Assembly (NCBI GenBank): GCA_030535355.1 | Contig: JAUNIO010000017.1 | Span: 1-48,404 of the forward strand | Source of the DNA: a bacterium | Lineage (GTDB): Bacteria; Vulcanimicrobiota; Xenobia; Xenobiales; Xenobiaceae | Length of the DNA: 48,404 bases | Direction: 5' to 3' | Shown: one piece after another, positions 13,743 to 21,799 of the stretch | Numbering within the stretch: the first letter of the stretch is position 1 | How the letters are laid out: every line of letters starts with the position of its first letter | The notes under the pieces: generated by a model | The model's database searches: none | Told to the model about the DNA's origin: nothing | What the model saw: the letters and a program-made list of their open reading frames with translations, nothing else | Program-made: the position numbers and the translations under genes

Positions 13743-14925
13743 GCAGCCAATCCGCCACATCCACGATCCGAATGCCTTCATAATCCGTCTCCGCATGGTT
13801 GGTTCTCGCCAGCAGCAGCTTGGGATAGGCGTCTTTTATCTGGAGCAGCGGAGCCGTTTCCCGCGCAAACGTCTTTTCATCGGCGATATTGTCAGATACC
13901 TGAATATACATTTTCTCGCTGCGCTTAACCGCCACGAAATCTATCTCTTTTTTATACAGCATCCCAGCATACACTTCGTATCCACGCCTTAAAAGCTCGA
14001 CAGCGACGATGTTTTCCAGTACCCTGCCGTAATCCATGTTTTTAGTGCCCAGCTTGGCATAGCGGAAGGTATGATCGCTCAAATAATATTTCTCGTTAGA
14101 AGTCAGATATTTTTTGCCCCGAATATCGTATCGGCGGACTTTGTAAAAAGCAAAAGCCTGACAGAGATACTGAATATAAGCGCTGACGGTTTTATGGTTA
14201 ACTTTATCCATATTCACCGTTAAAGCATCGGCAATACTCCTGGATGAAGAAAGATTAGAGATATTGTCCATGAGATAATCGGTTATCCTGTTCAACAGCG
14301 CCGCATGGCGTATTTTATACTTTTGCCTGATATCGCGCACTATCAAGGTATTAAAAATGTCTGCGATATAGTCGTATTTGGCCTCCTGCTTGCGGTACAG
14401 ATACGATCCCGCCATACCGCCTTCCATAATATAACGGTCTAAAGCCCTATACGGCTCATGCAGATCATAATACAGCATAAATTCCGCCAATGAGAACGGA
14501 TACAACTTTATTTCAAAGGTTCGCCCGGTGAACAAAGTAGCTAAATCCGAACTGAGCAAAAACGCGTTGGAGCCGGTGATGTAAATATCGTATCGTTCCG
14601 AGGCATGCAGGCCGTTTAATGCTTTTTCAAATTCCCGGCACATCTGCACTTCATCGATCATGAGGTAATTGTCCGTGCCGGGCTGATACTTATCGGAAAC
14701 GTAATCATACAGCGCCCTATATGTCAGCAGATGGTCATATTCCGGGAAATTATAATTGATATGAATGATATTGGCCGCAGGATTGGCAGCCTGCACCGTT
14801 CCCATAAGCGCTTCGAGCAGCTTCGACTTGCCGCTGCGGCGCACTCCGGTAATGACTTTAATGTCCGGCGTGCCCATGACATCCGCAAGCGCCTGAAGAT
14901 ATGTTTTTCTTTCAATCAGCTTCAC
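13735..14925 (-). CDS. AAA family ATPase with DUF4143 domain (type 1, second intact copy)
   Basis: This encodes a 396-residue protein, colinear with the copy at 3496-4689: Walker A GVRRSGKS at residues 27-34, Walker B NYLMIDEVQ ending in D91-E92, and C-terminal EIDFVAV followed by YIQVSD in place of an E-x-K strand. The last 100 residues are almost identical between copies, while the middle (residues about 215-260) has diverged. The C-terminus is WLLI instead of WLLNA because the stop is borrowed from the adjoining pseudogene. The start has an SD-like GAGGTGATCG. As with the other intact copy, an inverted repeat lies 31 bases 5' and a cargo operon diverges. Confidence 0.92.
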   Translation of the reverse strand: MKLIERKTYLQALADVMGTPDIKVITGVRRSGKSKLLEALMGTVQAANPAANIIHINYNFPEYDHLLTYRALYDYVSDKYQPGTDNYLMIDEVQMCREFEKALNGLHASERYDIYITGSNAFLLSSDLATLFTGRTFEIKLYPFSLAEFMLYYDLHEPYRALDRYIMEGGMAGSYLYRKQEAKYDYIADIFNTLIVRDIRQKYKIRHAALLNRITDYLMDNISNLSSSRSIADALTVNMDKVNHKTVSAYIQYLCQAFAFYKVRRYDIRGKKYLTSNEKYYLSDHTFRYAKLGTKNMDYGRVLENIVAVELLRRGYEVYAGMLYKKEIDFVAVKRSEKMYIQVSDNIADEKTFARETAPLLQIKDAYPKLLLARTNHAETDYEGIRIVDVADWLLI

Positions 14926-14956
14926 AAACGATCACCTCGGCGTTATAATACCAATT

Positions 14957-14997
14957 TTATTTCCCAAAATCAATAATTTTTAATTTTTGGGTAATAA
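14957..14997. repeat. Inverted repeat, copy 4 of 4 (GGG/CCC stem)
   Basis: The arms CCCAAAAT (14963-14970) and ATTTTTGGG (14983-14991) are extended by partly pairing TTTATT/AATAAA. It lies 31 bases 5' of the ATPase ATG, exactly as copy 3. The core changed from CTC/GAG to CCC/GGG on both sides. Confidence 0.8.
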
Positions 14998-15066
14998 AAG
15001 AACCGTATACGTTACATGCGCTGCCCACCGCTCACCCGCAGTCTTTCCAAAGGCACGGAAATTAAA

Positions 15067-15210
15067 CCGTACGATATTTTTTGCTGCTTGGCGTTGAGTG
15101 ACAGAATATGTCTTATCTGATGTTTATAATACAAGCAGTATAGTTTCCGGTCAGGCGAACAGTTTCTCCGGCCGTTGGCTTACCAGCGGCGGCCTCGATT
15201 GTGAAAGCGG
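15067..15210 (+). promoter_or_regulatory. Duplicated promoter/leader region, copy 2
   Basis: This matches 2191-2338 along its length, including TATAAT (15125-15130) within GATGTTTATAAT. The conserved 80 bases after the -10 (CGGTCAGG...AGT-TCTCC...GGCGGCCTCG) may form a leader RNA. It lies about 190 bases ahead of the first cargo gene. Confidence 0.55.
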
Positions 15211-15241
15211 AAGAAAGGCAGGCAGACATGGTTCTTTGAGC

Positions 15242-15305
15242 AACTTTTAACTTTAAAGTTACATTTTAGCAAAAAAAAAAAAAACGATTTGTTACAATTA
15301 AACTA
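15242..15305 (+). promoter_or_regulatory. A-tract promoter, second copy
   Basis: CTTTAAAGTTACA, a 14-A tract (15271-15284) and TTACAAT match the region before the PH-like gene at 4956. TACAAT is a likely -10 for the operon at 15397-18542. Confidence 0.55.
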
Positions 15306-15396
15306 TGCTAAGAAAACAGCACTATACTTACTCATTGTGTAAGATAAGAACACAGCGAAACTAAAGCAGCAAGATGTACGGCAAGGAGCGGACATA

Positions 15397-15849
15397 ATGG
15401 CATTTTGGAACAAAAACAAAGAATTGCAAAAAATTGGCGAAGCGGATTTTAAAGATATGTCCAAAAAGAAACCAGTCGATATAATAACCATGCTGCCGAG
15501 TATGGATCGCGAGGTAGCTGTTAAAGTCCTAGAACAGTGTCCTTCAATTGTAAATGCTACTGTAGAAATAGGCGCCAATGTACTTGCCAGCAATGATAAA
15601 AGTGTTATGTCCACACATGAAGCATTGGACTGCATTATTTCTTCCTTACAGAATATAAACTTAAACGAACTATCACACGCAGAAAAGCTTTCAATTACCG
15701 ATAAAATGATTCAAGTCGCTAATATAAAAAAAGAACTGGACAATAATAATAAAGGTTTTCTTTCCAACACAGTTAAAAATATTGGTTATATCGCATGTGG
15801 CGCATTAACTATTTTTGCCGTAGTTGCCGGTGTAAAAAACAAGGAATGA
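15397..15849 (+). CDS. Tail-anchored small protein, first of a paralogous pair
   Basis: This encodes a 150-residue protein. The start has AAGGAG nine bases upstream. The body is helical and charged, and the C-terminal 25 residues hold one hydrophobic segment (IGYIACGALTIFAVVAGV) followed by KNKE, the pattern of a tail-anchored membrane protein. It aligns with the next gene across residues about 30-75 (CPSIVNATVEIGANVLASNDKS against SPSLLNASVEFGKKALDSNDKS). No family is recognised. Both pair members lie directly ahead of the large glycine-zipper protein in what looks like one operon. Immunity proteins or membrane co-factors of that protein are the obvious ideas, but this is inference. Confidence 0.72.
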   Translation: MAFWNKNKELQKIGEADFKDMSKKKPVDIITMLPSMDREVAVKVLEQCPSIVNATVEIGANVLASNDKSVMSTHEALDCIISSLQNINLNELSHAEKLSITDKMIQVANIKKELDNNNKGFLSNTVKNIGYIACGALTIFAVVAGVKNKE

Positions 15850-15905
15850 CGTCATACAATTGACCGCGTCCGTTTGTCCTGATTTTACGATATAGAGGTA
15901 TGACT

Positions 15906-16352
15906 ATGGGATTGCTCAACGAAGAAGAAGTACTAAATAAATTAAGCGTCAAGAACTTTTACAATTTATCTAAAGATAAGATAGATCAATTAGTACCTAT
16001 ATTAGGCAAAATAGATCCAAATACCGTACAAAAAATATTAGCTCACTCGCCATCACTTTTAAACGCCAGCGTAGAATTCGGGAAGAAAGCCCTGGACAGC
16101 AACGATAAATCTGCAGGCGACGCACAAACGATTATCAAAACCAATTTAGATATTCTCGGAAATTATTTAGAAAGAAACAATTTATCATTAGAAGAGCTAA
16201 AATATGTTGGCGACAAAATGACAGAATTAGCAAAGATCTCGATGCAAATCCATCAAGGCAACCAATCTTTTTGGAAAGAAATGTTTTGTATTGCAGGATC
16301 AATTATTGTCGGTATTTGTTATGTATTTTCGGATTCCAAAGATAATAGTTAG
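15906..16352 (+). CDS. Tail-anchored small protein, second of the pair
   Basis: This encodes a 148-residue protein. ATG 15906 is preferred over ATG 15900 because GAGG (15895-15898) has better spacing to it. It has the same design as the preceding gene: a helical body with the shared SPSLLNASVEFGKKALDSNDKS block, and a single C-terminal hydrophobic helix (FCIAGSIIVGICYVF) with a short charged tail. It lies 56 bases after its paralogue, so the two are co-transcribed. Divergence is strong outside the shared block, suggesting old duplication or selection for different specificity. The function is unknown. Confidence 0.72.
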   Translation: MGLLNEEEVLNKLSVKNFYNLSKDKIDQLVPILGKIDPNTVQKILAHSPSLLNASVEFGKKALDSNDKSAGDAQTIIKTNLDILGNYLERNNLSLEELKYVGDKMTELAKISMQIHQGNQSFWKEMFCIAGSIIVGICYVFSDSKDNS

Positions 16353-16389
16353 AGATAAACGATAGATTCCATATCAATAAAACTTTAAT

Positions 16390-16430
16390 AGATTATATTA
16401 TAATACATAAATATTATTATAATATAATCT
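16390..16430. repeat. Perfect 15-bp AT-rich inverted repeat
   Basis: AGATTATATTATAAT (16390-16404) is the exact reverse complement of ATTATAATATAATCT (16416-16430), with an 11-base loop. It sits between the small-protein pair and the large gene. TATAAT words lie inside the arms, so an operator over an internal promoter is possible. There is no T tract, so it is probably not a terminator. Confidence 0.75.
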
Positions 16431-16475
16431 CCAAAACTGCATTATTACTGATCATAGATTACCTAGGACGATAAG

Positions 16476-18542
16476 TTGAGCTATAACCGGAACAAACCCA
16501 CTATTGATGACGCAGTGCAACGTTTGTTGCAAAACAATAAGAGCCGGATCAAAGACTCTGTTAATAGAAACAGCAGTTTCAACGCTTGCCAGCAACACAA
16601 CCGTTTCTACCTAACCGCCGATCTGGACCCTAATTGCCCTGCGTCCTTGGCCAACGCCAGCAGATGGAATTTTAATCGCAAAGACATTCTTGCCGTACTC
16701 GGCGATCTAACCAATAAGTGTCTGGTTTTTACCGAGAAGAAACTGTTCGAACTGAATATGGCTCCGAACGTCCAAGCGCTCCGCAGCCTGCACTGCGCCA
16801 TAGACTATGCGGAAATCGCCGAAGTTTATGACACGCAGCATGAAGTCAACATAGAATTAAAAAACGGCCGCCAATTCCGTTTTGACTGTTACCCGCCGCA
16901 GCCTCTGTACGATCTGCTTACAGCTATCATAAACGGAGACCAAGAATTACAGCCCAGCCGTTATGCGGGGCTTCAAAGTGAGAACAGCCGCAGCATCAGT
17001 GATAAATCTTACCAAAGGCAGCAGTTTGCCCACTCCTCAGAAACGGTTTACGGCAGCACCAGCGCTTCGTCCGCCCCACGCAGCCGCGGCACGCAAACAG
17101 CCGGCACAGTCTACGGAAATGTCAGCAGCGCCTCCACCATCTACGGCGAGGAAAAATTCCACGCCGTCAGAGGGCACGGTTTCGCGGCGGAACGCGCCAA
17201 TACGCTTTACGACAAGCTGACCGGCCACAATTCCGTCATAGTCGGCGACGACAACGCCAAAAACGGCGCCGACAGGATGGTAGACGGCATCAGCATCCAG
17301 TCCAAATACTGCAGTTCCGGCAGAAAGTGCATACAGGAATGTTTCGACGACGGCAAATTCCGCTATCTCAATCCCGACGGCACCCCCATGCAGATCGAAG
17401 TGCCCAGCGACAAATACGAAGATGCCGTTAAGGCCATGCAGGAAAGAATCCGCCGGGGGCAGGTTCCGGGAGTAACCGACCCCGCCCAAGCCAAAGACAT
17501 CGTCCGGCAGGGCCATTTCACCTACGAGCAGGTCAAAAACATCGCCAAGGCCGGAACCATCGAATCCCTGACTTACGACGCAGTCAACGGAAGCATCATA
17601 ACGGCCTATTCCTTCGGCATCACCACCGTCATTTCGTTCGCCGTTTCGATATGGAACGGCGAGGATATTCAGACCGCTCTGAATAATGCCGCTTTGAACG
17701 GTCTTAAAGTCGGCGGGCTGACCTTCGCCAACGCCATTCTGGCGGGCCAGCTCGTCAAAACAGGAGCCGTACGCAGTACCCTGCTGAACGCAGGCAGCGA
17801 ATATATCGTTTCGATCTTGGGTCCAAAAGGGTCGGCTTTTTTGGTCAACGCTTTCCGCAGCGGCAGCAGCATCTACGGCGCGGCGGCCATGAAAAGCTTG
17901 GCCAAGCTGCTCAGGAGCAATATGGTTACGGCAGGAGCTTCAATCATAATACTTTCCAGCGTCGATGTCGCGGATATTTTCCGGGGCAGAATATCGGGCG
18001 CTCAGCTGATGAAAAACATCACCGGAACTGCGGCAGCAGTAGCGGGCGGAACCGGGGGCTGGGTCGCCGGATCGGGCGTAGGCGCTTCGGTCGGAGCAAC
18101 CGTCGGTTCTGTCGTTCCCGTTATCGGTACGGCGGCCGGAGCCGCAGTAGGCGGGGTTATCGGCGGCCTGACAGGATCGTTCACCGGCGGCAGCCTGGCC
18201 GGCAAAGCTGCAAATGCGGTACTTGACGGATTCATCGAAGACGACGCCAATCAAATGGTCAGGATTATCGAAAAACAATTTATGCAGTTGGCTGAAGATT
18301 ATCTTCTAACCGGCAATGAGACTAAAGATATTGTAGACACAATAAGCAAAACATTCACCGGATCAGAATTAAAAGATATGTATGCCAGCAGCGATCAAAC
18401 CGCTTTTGCCAATAATCTTCTGACGTTTATTATCGAAATGCACATATCTCGGCGAAAAAAAATAAGCAAAATATCACGCCAAGATATGCAGATGGGACTG
18501 CGGCTGGCCCTGGAATACCTGGCGGACGCTGAGGAATCTTAA
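16476..18542 (+). CDS. PH-like domain / glycine-zipper membrane protein, second copy (single frame)
   Basis: This encodes a 688-residue protein from a TTG start with AGGA seven bases upstream. Residues about 40-155 resemble a bacterial PH-like domain (FYLTADLDPNCPASLANASR..., KCLVFTEKKLFEL, VNIELKNGRQFRFD). A Ser/Gln-rich linker leads to GTVYGNVSSAS and GEEKFHAVRGHGFAAERA near 230-250. From there it is nearly identical to the protein at 5867-7768: GADRMVDGISIQSKYC, a helical domain, hydrophobic segments, a glycine-zipper stretch (about 520-590), and the ending LADAEES. The region between about 600 and 660 has diverged between copies. There is no signal peptide. The function is unknown. The glycine zipper suggests insertion into or across a membrane. 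Confidence 0.85.
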   Translation: MSYNRNKPTIDDAVQRLLQNNKSRIKDSVNRNSSFNACQQHNRFYLTADLDPNCPASLANASRWNFNRKDILAVLGDLTNKCLVFTEKKLFELNMAPNVQALRSLHCAIDYAEIAEVYDTQHEVNIELKNGRQFRFDCYPPQPLYDLLTAIINGDQELQPSRYAGLQSENSRSISDKSYQRQQFAHSSETVYGSTSASSAPRSRGTQTAGTVYGNVSSASTIYGEEKFHAVRGHGFAAERANTLYDKLTGHNSVIVGDDNAKNGADRMVDGISIQSKYCSSGRKCIQECFDDGKFRYLNPDGTPMQIEVPSDKYEDAVKAMQERIRRGQVPGVTDPAQAKDIVRQGHFTYEQVKNIAKAGTIESLTYDAVNGSIITAYSFGITTVISFAVSIWNGEDIQTALNNAALNGLKVGGLTFANAILAGQLVKTGAVRSTLLNAGSEYIVSILGPKGSAFLVNAFRSGSSIYGAAAMKSLAKLLRSNMVTAGASIIILSSVDVADIFRGRISGAQLMKNITGTAAAVAGGTGGWVAGSGVGASVGATVGSVVPVIGTAAGAAVGGVIGGLTGSFTGGSLAGKAANAVLDGFIEDDANQMVRIIEKQFMQLAEDYLLTGNETKDIVDTISKTFTGSELKDMYASSDQTAFANNLLTFIIEMHISRRKKISKISRQDMQMGLRLALEYLADAEES

Positions 18543-18565
18543 GCAACTCAACCGCTGCGGGTTGC

Positions 18566-21064
18566 TCACAAATACCGCCCGGTTACGCTCTCCCGGCAGC
18601 CCTTAATCTCCTCCGCCGTGCCGCAGGCCACAATCCGCCCGCCCTGCTCCCCGCCGCCCGGCCCCATATCAACGATATAATCCGCGTTGGCGATCACGTC
18701 CAGATCGTGCTCGATCACCACCACGGTCGCCCCCGCCTGAACCAGACGGTCAAAGACCCGCAGCAGCACCTGCACGTCCAAAGGATGCAGCCCAATCGTC
18801 GGCTCATCGAAGACGAAAACCGCGTCCTCCTGAGTCCGTCCCATCTCGCTGGCCAATTTCAGCCGCTGGGCCTCCCCGCCCGAAAGCGCGGGGGTATCCT
18901 CTCCCAAAGTCAGATACCCCAGGCCCAAATCGCGCAGCACCGCCAGCTTGCTATATATCTTCTTATTGCCCGCTAAAACTTTTAGGGCATCATCAACGGT
19001 CATAGCCAGCAGCTGCGGCAGGGAATAGGCCGCCGTTTCCGGTTTCGGCATCCAGAGCACGCGCTCAGCTTCCTCGCCGTAACGCCTGCCCCAGCAGTCA
19101 GGGCATTTAATCGTCACATCGGGCAGAAACTGCACATCTAAGGAAATCTGCCCCGTACCGTCGCAGGTCGGGCAGCGCAGCCGGCCCGTATTGTAGGAGA
19201 AGTCTCCAGCCTTTAACTTCCCCGTTTGGGCCGCTTCCGTGCCCGCATAGAGCTTGCGCAGATCATCTAGGACGCCGCTGTATGTAGCCACCGTGGAGCG
19301 GATATTGATGCCGATAGGAGAAGCGTCGATCAGGTTAGCCCGCCGAATGCCCTCCGCTTCCAGTTCCAGTACGGGAAAAGGTAACTTTTCTCCAGCGCAG
19401 TAAGCTGCCAGCCCGGGAATTAAGCTTTCCAACACCAGGGTAGTTTTGCCGGAACCCGATACGCCGGTCACAGCTATCAGCCTTCCTTTGGGAAGTTCCA
19501 GACTCAGCTCGTGCACCGTATGAATGGGAGCGGTCCGCATCCGAATCCTTCCCAATTTAAACAAATCTTTCCGCTCTATGCGTTGGCGCACCTGCATATC
19601 GCCTATACCCGCCAAAAACGGAGCTATTTTAGAGCTGTTTATCTGCTCAACTTCCGCAAGGCTGCCCTGGGCGACTATCGTCCCTCCCTGGCTTCCCGCC
19701 AGCGGCCCCAGCTCGATCAGATGATCGGCATGTTTGAGCACTCGCACATCGTGATCGACCAAAACCACGGAGTTGCCGTCAGCTAACAGGCTGTCGATGA
19801 CCTCCAGCAAGCCGTCGATATTGGATTGATGCAGGCCGATGCTGGGTTCATCCAAAACGTAAAGCACCCCAGTGGTCTCATTGCGCACAGCCCGGGCCAG
19901 CTGCACCCGCTGCCGCTCTCCCGTAGATAAAGTGCTGCTGGCGCGATCCAGGGACAAATAGCTGAGCCCCAAATCGTTTAGACGTTTGGCGTTGTCCAGA
20001 AAAGACTGAATAATGCTTTCTGCCATGGGGCGCAGTTCCTCGGGAAGCGCTGCGGGAACGGATTTCACCCAGGGAATCAGCTTGGCCAGGGTCATGGCCG
20101 TGGCTTCGGCTAGATTTATCCCCAACAGCGTCGTCGAACGCACCTTAGCGGAAAGCCTGGTCCCGCCGCAGTCGGGGCAAGGAGCTTCGTGCAGGAACTT
20201 CTCCACCCGCTTCATGCCCTTTTCATCTTTGACCTTGGCCAAAGCGTTTTCCACGGTATGCACGGCGCTGTAATAGGTAAAATCCATCTCCCCGGCCATG
20301 TTGTTCTTTTCGTTGTAATACAAAATATGGCGCTTTTCGGCGGGACCGTGAAAGACGACCTCCTTTTCTTCAGGGGTAAGCTCGCGGAAGGGCACATCAG
20401 TGCGCACCCCCATTTCGCGGGCGATGTCCTTCATCAGCGACCACATCAGCGTCTGCCAGGGCGCGACCGCCCCTTCGTCGATGCTTAGAGAATCATCGGG
20501 AACCAGCGCCGCCTCGTTGACGGTGCGCACCACTCCGGTTCCCGAACAGGCCGGACAGGCACCCTCCGAATTGAAGGCCATAGCCTCGGCTCCGGGACCG
20601 TAAAACTCCTCGCCGCAGACTGGGCATTTGGTGGGCAGCATCAAAGCCACATCCATATTGGGCGGGCAAGGGTGTCCGTTAGGGCAGCAGTGGCTGCCTA
20701 GGCGGGAAAAGAGCAGACGCAGGCTGTTGAGCAGCTCAGACGAGGTGCCGAAAGTACTGCGCACCCCGGGAATGCCGGGGCGCTGGTGCAGAGCCAAGGC
20801 CGCGGGAACATGGCGGATCTCCTCAACTTCGGCCTTGGCCGCCTGACTGATGCGGCGGCGGGTGTAGGTGGAAAGCGCCTCCAGATAGCGGCGCGAACCC
20901 TCGGCGTAGAGCGTGCCTAAAGCCAAGGAAGATTTGCCCGAGCCGGAGACTCCGGCTATAGCTACCAGCTGCCCCAAGGGAATATCCACATCGATATTTT
21001 TGAGATTGTGTACTTTGGCACCCCGCACGATGATGTGCCGCGGAGCCTGACGCTTCTTATCCAT
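18566..21064 (-). CDS. uvrA: Short UvrA-type ABC ATPase (UvrA2-like)
   Basis: This encodes an 832-residue protein with two ABC cassettes: Walker A GVSGSGKS at 38-45 and GVSGSGKT near 520, signatures LSTGERQRVQLARA and LSGGEAQRLKLA, and Walker B VLYVLDEPSIGLH and VFVFDEPTIGLH. Zinc-finger cysteines are present (CPVCGEEF...CPACSGTG, CPDCGG, CPTCDGTG...CPDCWG). Housekeeping UvrA is about 940 residues. The shorter length here and the direct run from first Walker A to zinc module fit class II UvrA2 proteins, which lack the UvrB-binding domain and are tied to drug or DNA-damage tolerance. It converges on the cargo gene with only 23 bases between, and its 3' end is copied at three other sites. Confidence 0.92.
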   Translation of the reverse strand: MDKKRQAPRHIIVRGAKVHNLKNIDVDIPLGQLVAIAGVSGSGKSSLALGTLYAEGSRRYLEALSTYTRRRISQAAKAEVEEIRHVPAALALHQRPGIPGVRSTFGTSSELLNSLRLLFSRLGSHCCPNGHPCPPNMDVALMLPTKCPVCGEEFYGPGAEAMAFNSEGACPACSGTGVVRTVNEAALVPDDSLSIDEGAVAPWQTLMWSLMKDIAREMGVRTDVPFRELTPEEKEVVFHGPAEKRHILYYNEKNNMAGEMDFTYYSAVHTVENALAKVKDEKGMKRVEKFLHEAPCPDCGGTRLSAKVRSTTLLGINLAEATAMTLAKLIPWVKSVPAALPEELRPMAESIIQSFLDNAKRLNDLGLSYLSLDRASSTLSTGERQRVQLARAVRNETTGVLYVLDEPSIGLHQSNIDGLLEVIDSLLADGNSVVLVDHDVRVLKHADHLIELGPLAGSQGGTIVAQGSLAEVEQINSSKIAPFLAGIGDMQVRQRIERKDLFKLGRIRMRTAPIHTVHELSLELPKGRLIAVTGVSGSGKTTLVLESLIPGLAAYCAGEKLPFPVLELEAEGIRRANLIDASPIGINIRSTVATYSGVLDDLRKLYAGTEAAQTGKLKAGDFSYNTGRLRCPTCDGTGQISLDVQFLPDVTIKCPDCWGRRYGEEAERVLWMPKPETAAYSLPQLLAMTVDDALKVLAGNKKIYSKLAVLRDLGLGYLTLGEDTPALSGGEAQRLKLASEMGRTQEDAVFVFDEPTIGLHPLDVQVLLRVFDRLVQAGATVVVIEHDLDVIANADYIVDMGPGGGEQGGRIVACGTAEEIKGCRESVTGRYL

Positions 21065-21302
21065 GCTCGTTCCTGCAGTCCGTATAATTGTTTTTTACGG
21101 TTATGTCAGGAAGAAGCCGAATCTCCTTTAGAAAAGGGGTTTTACACCTACAGTAAAAAAAATCTAGGCAGAAGAATCAATCAAGCCAGAAAACTAAACT
21201 GGAGACCATTCTGGGAGGTAGTTCTCATCAGCTACTTTAGCAACTGCTTTATAAGAATAGCGATTAACAGCCAGCCATTAACAGAAAGGAAATAACCGTA
21301 TT

Positions 21303-21713
21303 ATGCGTCACGAATGCAGAATCACCGTTTTAGAGACGAAGTGCTTTCACGATTATCAAGAGAAATATCTGGCCGATCCCCACTCCGGCCCCTGCCCCTG
21401 CTTCAAGGCCGGCGATACTTTTTTGTTAAAGCGCACACCCCAGCAAGACGACTTTTACCATTTAATGAACGGAAAATTCTGCGGTGAAGCCTGGGATGCT
21501 ATCAGCAGATATGTATATACAGCGCTGCAAGGCGGTTCCATCATGCACGGCTGGACCAACGACGACCGCCTGATGATCGCCTGCTGCAACGACGGCACCA
21601 GGCCTGTTATTTTCAAAATTGAGCGCATCGATATCCCCGAGAACGATGAAGAGCGGGAATGGCTGGAGAAACAGAACTTCAAAAACTCAGCTGAAGACGC
21701 CTATACGGGTTAA
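21303..21713 (+). CDS. TIGR04076 family protein
   Basis: This encodes a 136-residue protein. The start has AAGGAA about 13 bases upstream. The sequence follows the TIGR04076 pattern: short N-terminal strand (CRITVLETKCFHDYQEKYL), GPCPCFKAGDTF with paired Cys, then CGEAWDAISRYVYTALQGG, a Trp near residue 83, RLMIACCNDGTRPVIFKIERI with the conserved double Cys. Members are small cytoplasmic proteins of unknown function, often near redox enzymes. It stands alone here between uvrA and the membrane protein. The conserved cysteines suggest metal or redox chemistry, which is inference. Confidence 0.8.
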   Translation: MRHECRITVLETKCFHDYQEKYLADPHSGPCPCFKAGDTFLLKRTPQQDDFYHLMNGKFCGEAWDAISRYVYTALQGGSIMHGWTNDDRLMIACCNDGTRPVIFKIERIDIPENDEEREWLEKQNFKNSAEDAYTG

Positions 21714-21799
21714 ACCGGCACAACGGCATATTTAGATCAGCGCAGTAGGCGCATTGCGATTTACCTTCAAAAGGCTGCTCAGTTCAGGAGAACCCAACA

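Noticed and set aside
15303-15635. Minus-strand open frame of 110 codons over the first tail-anchored gene
   Set aside because: It is a shadow of the gene at 15397 and extends over its promoter.
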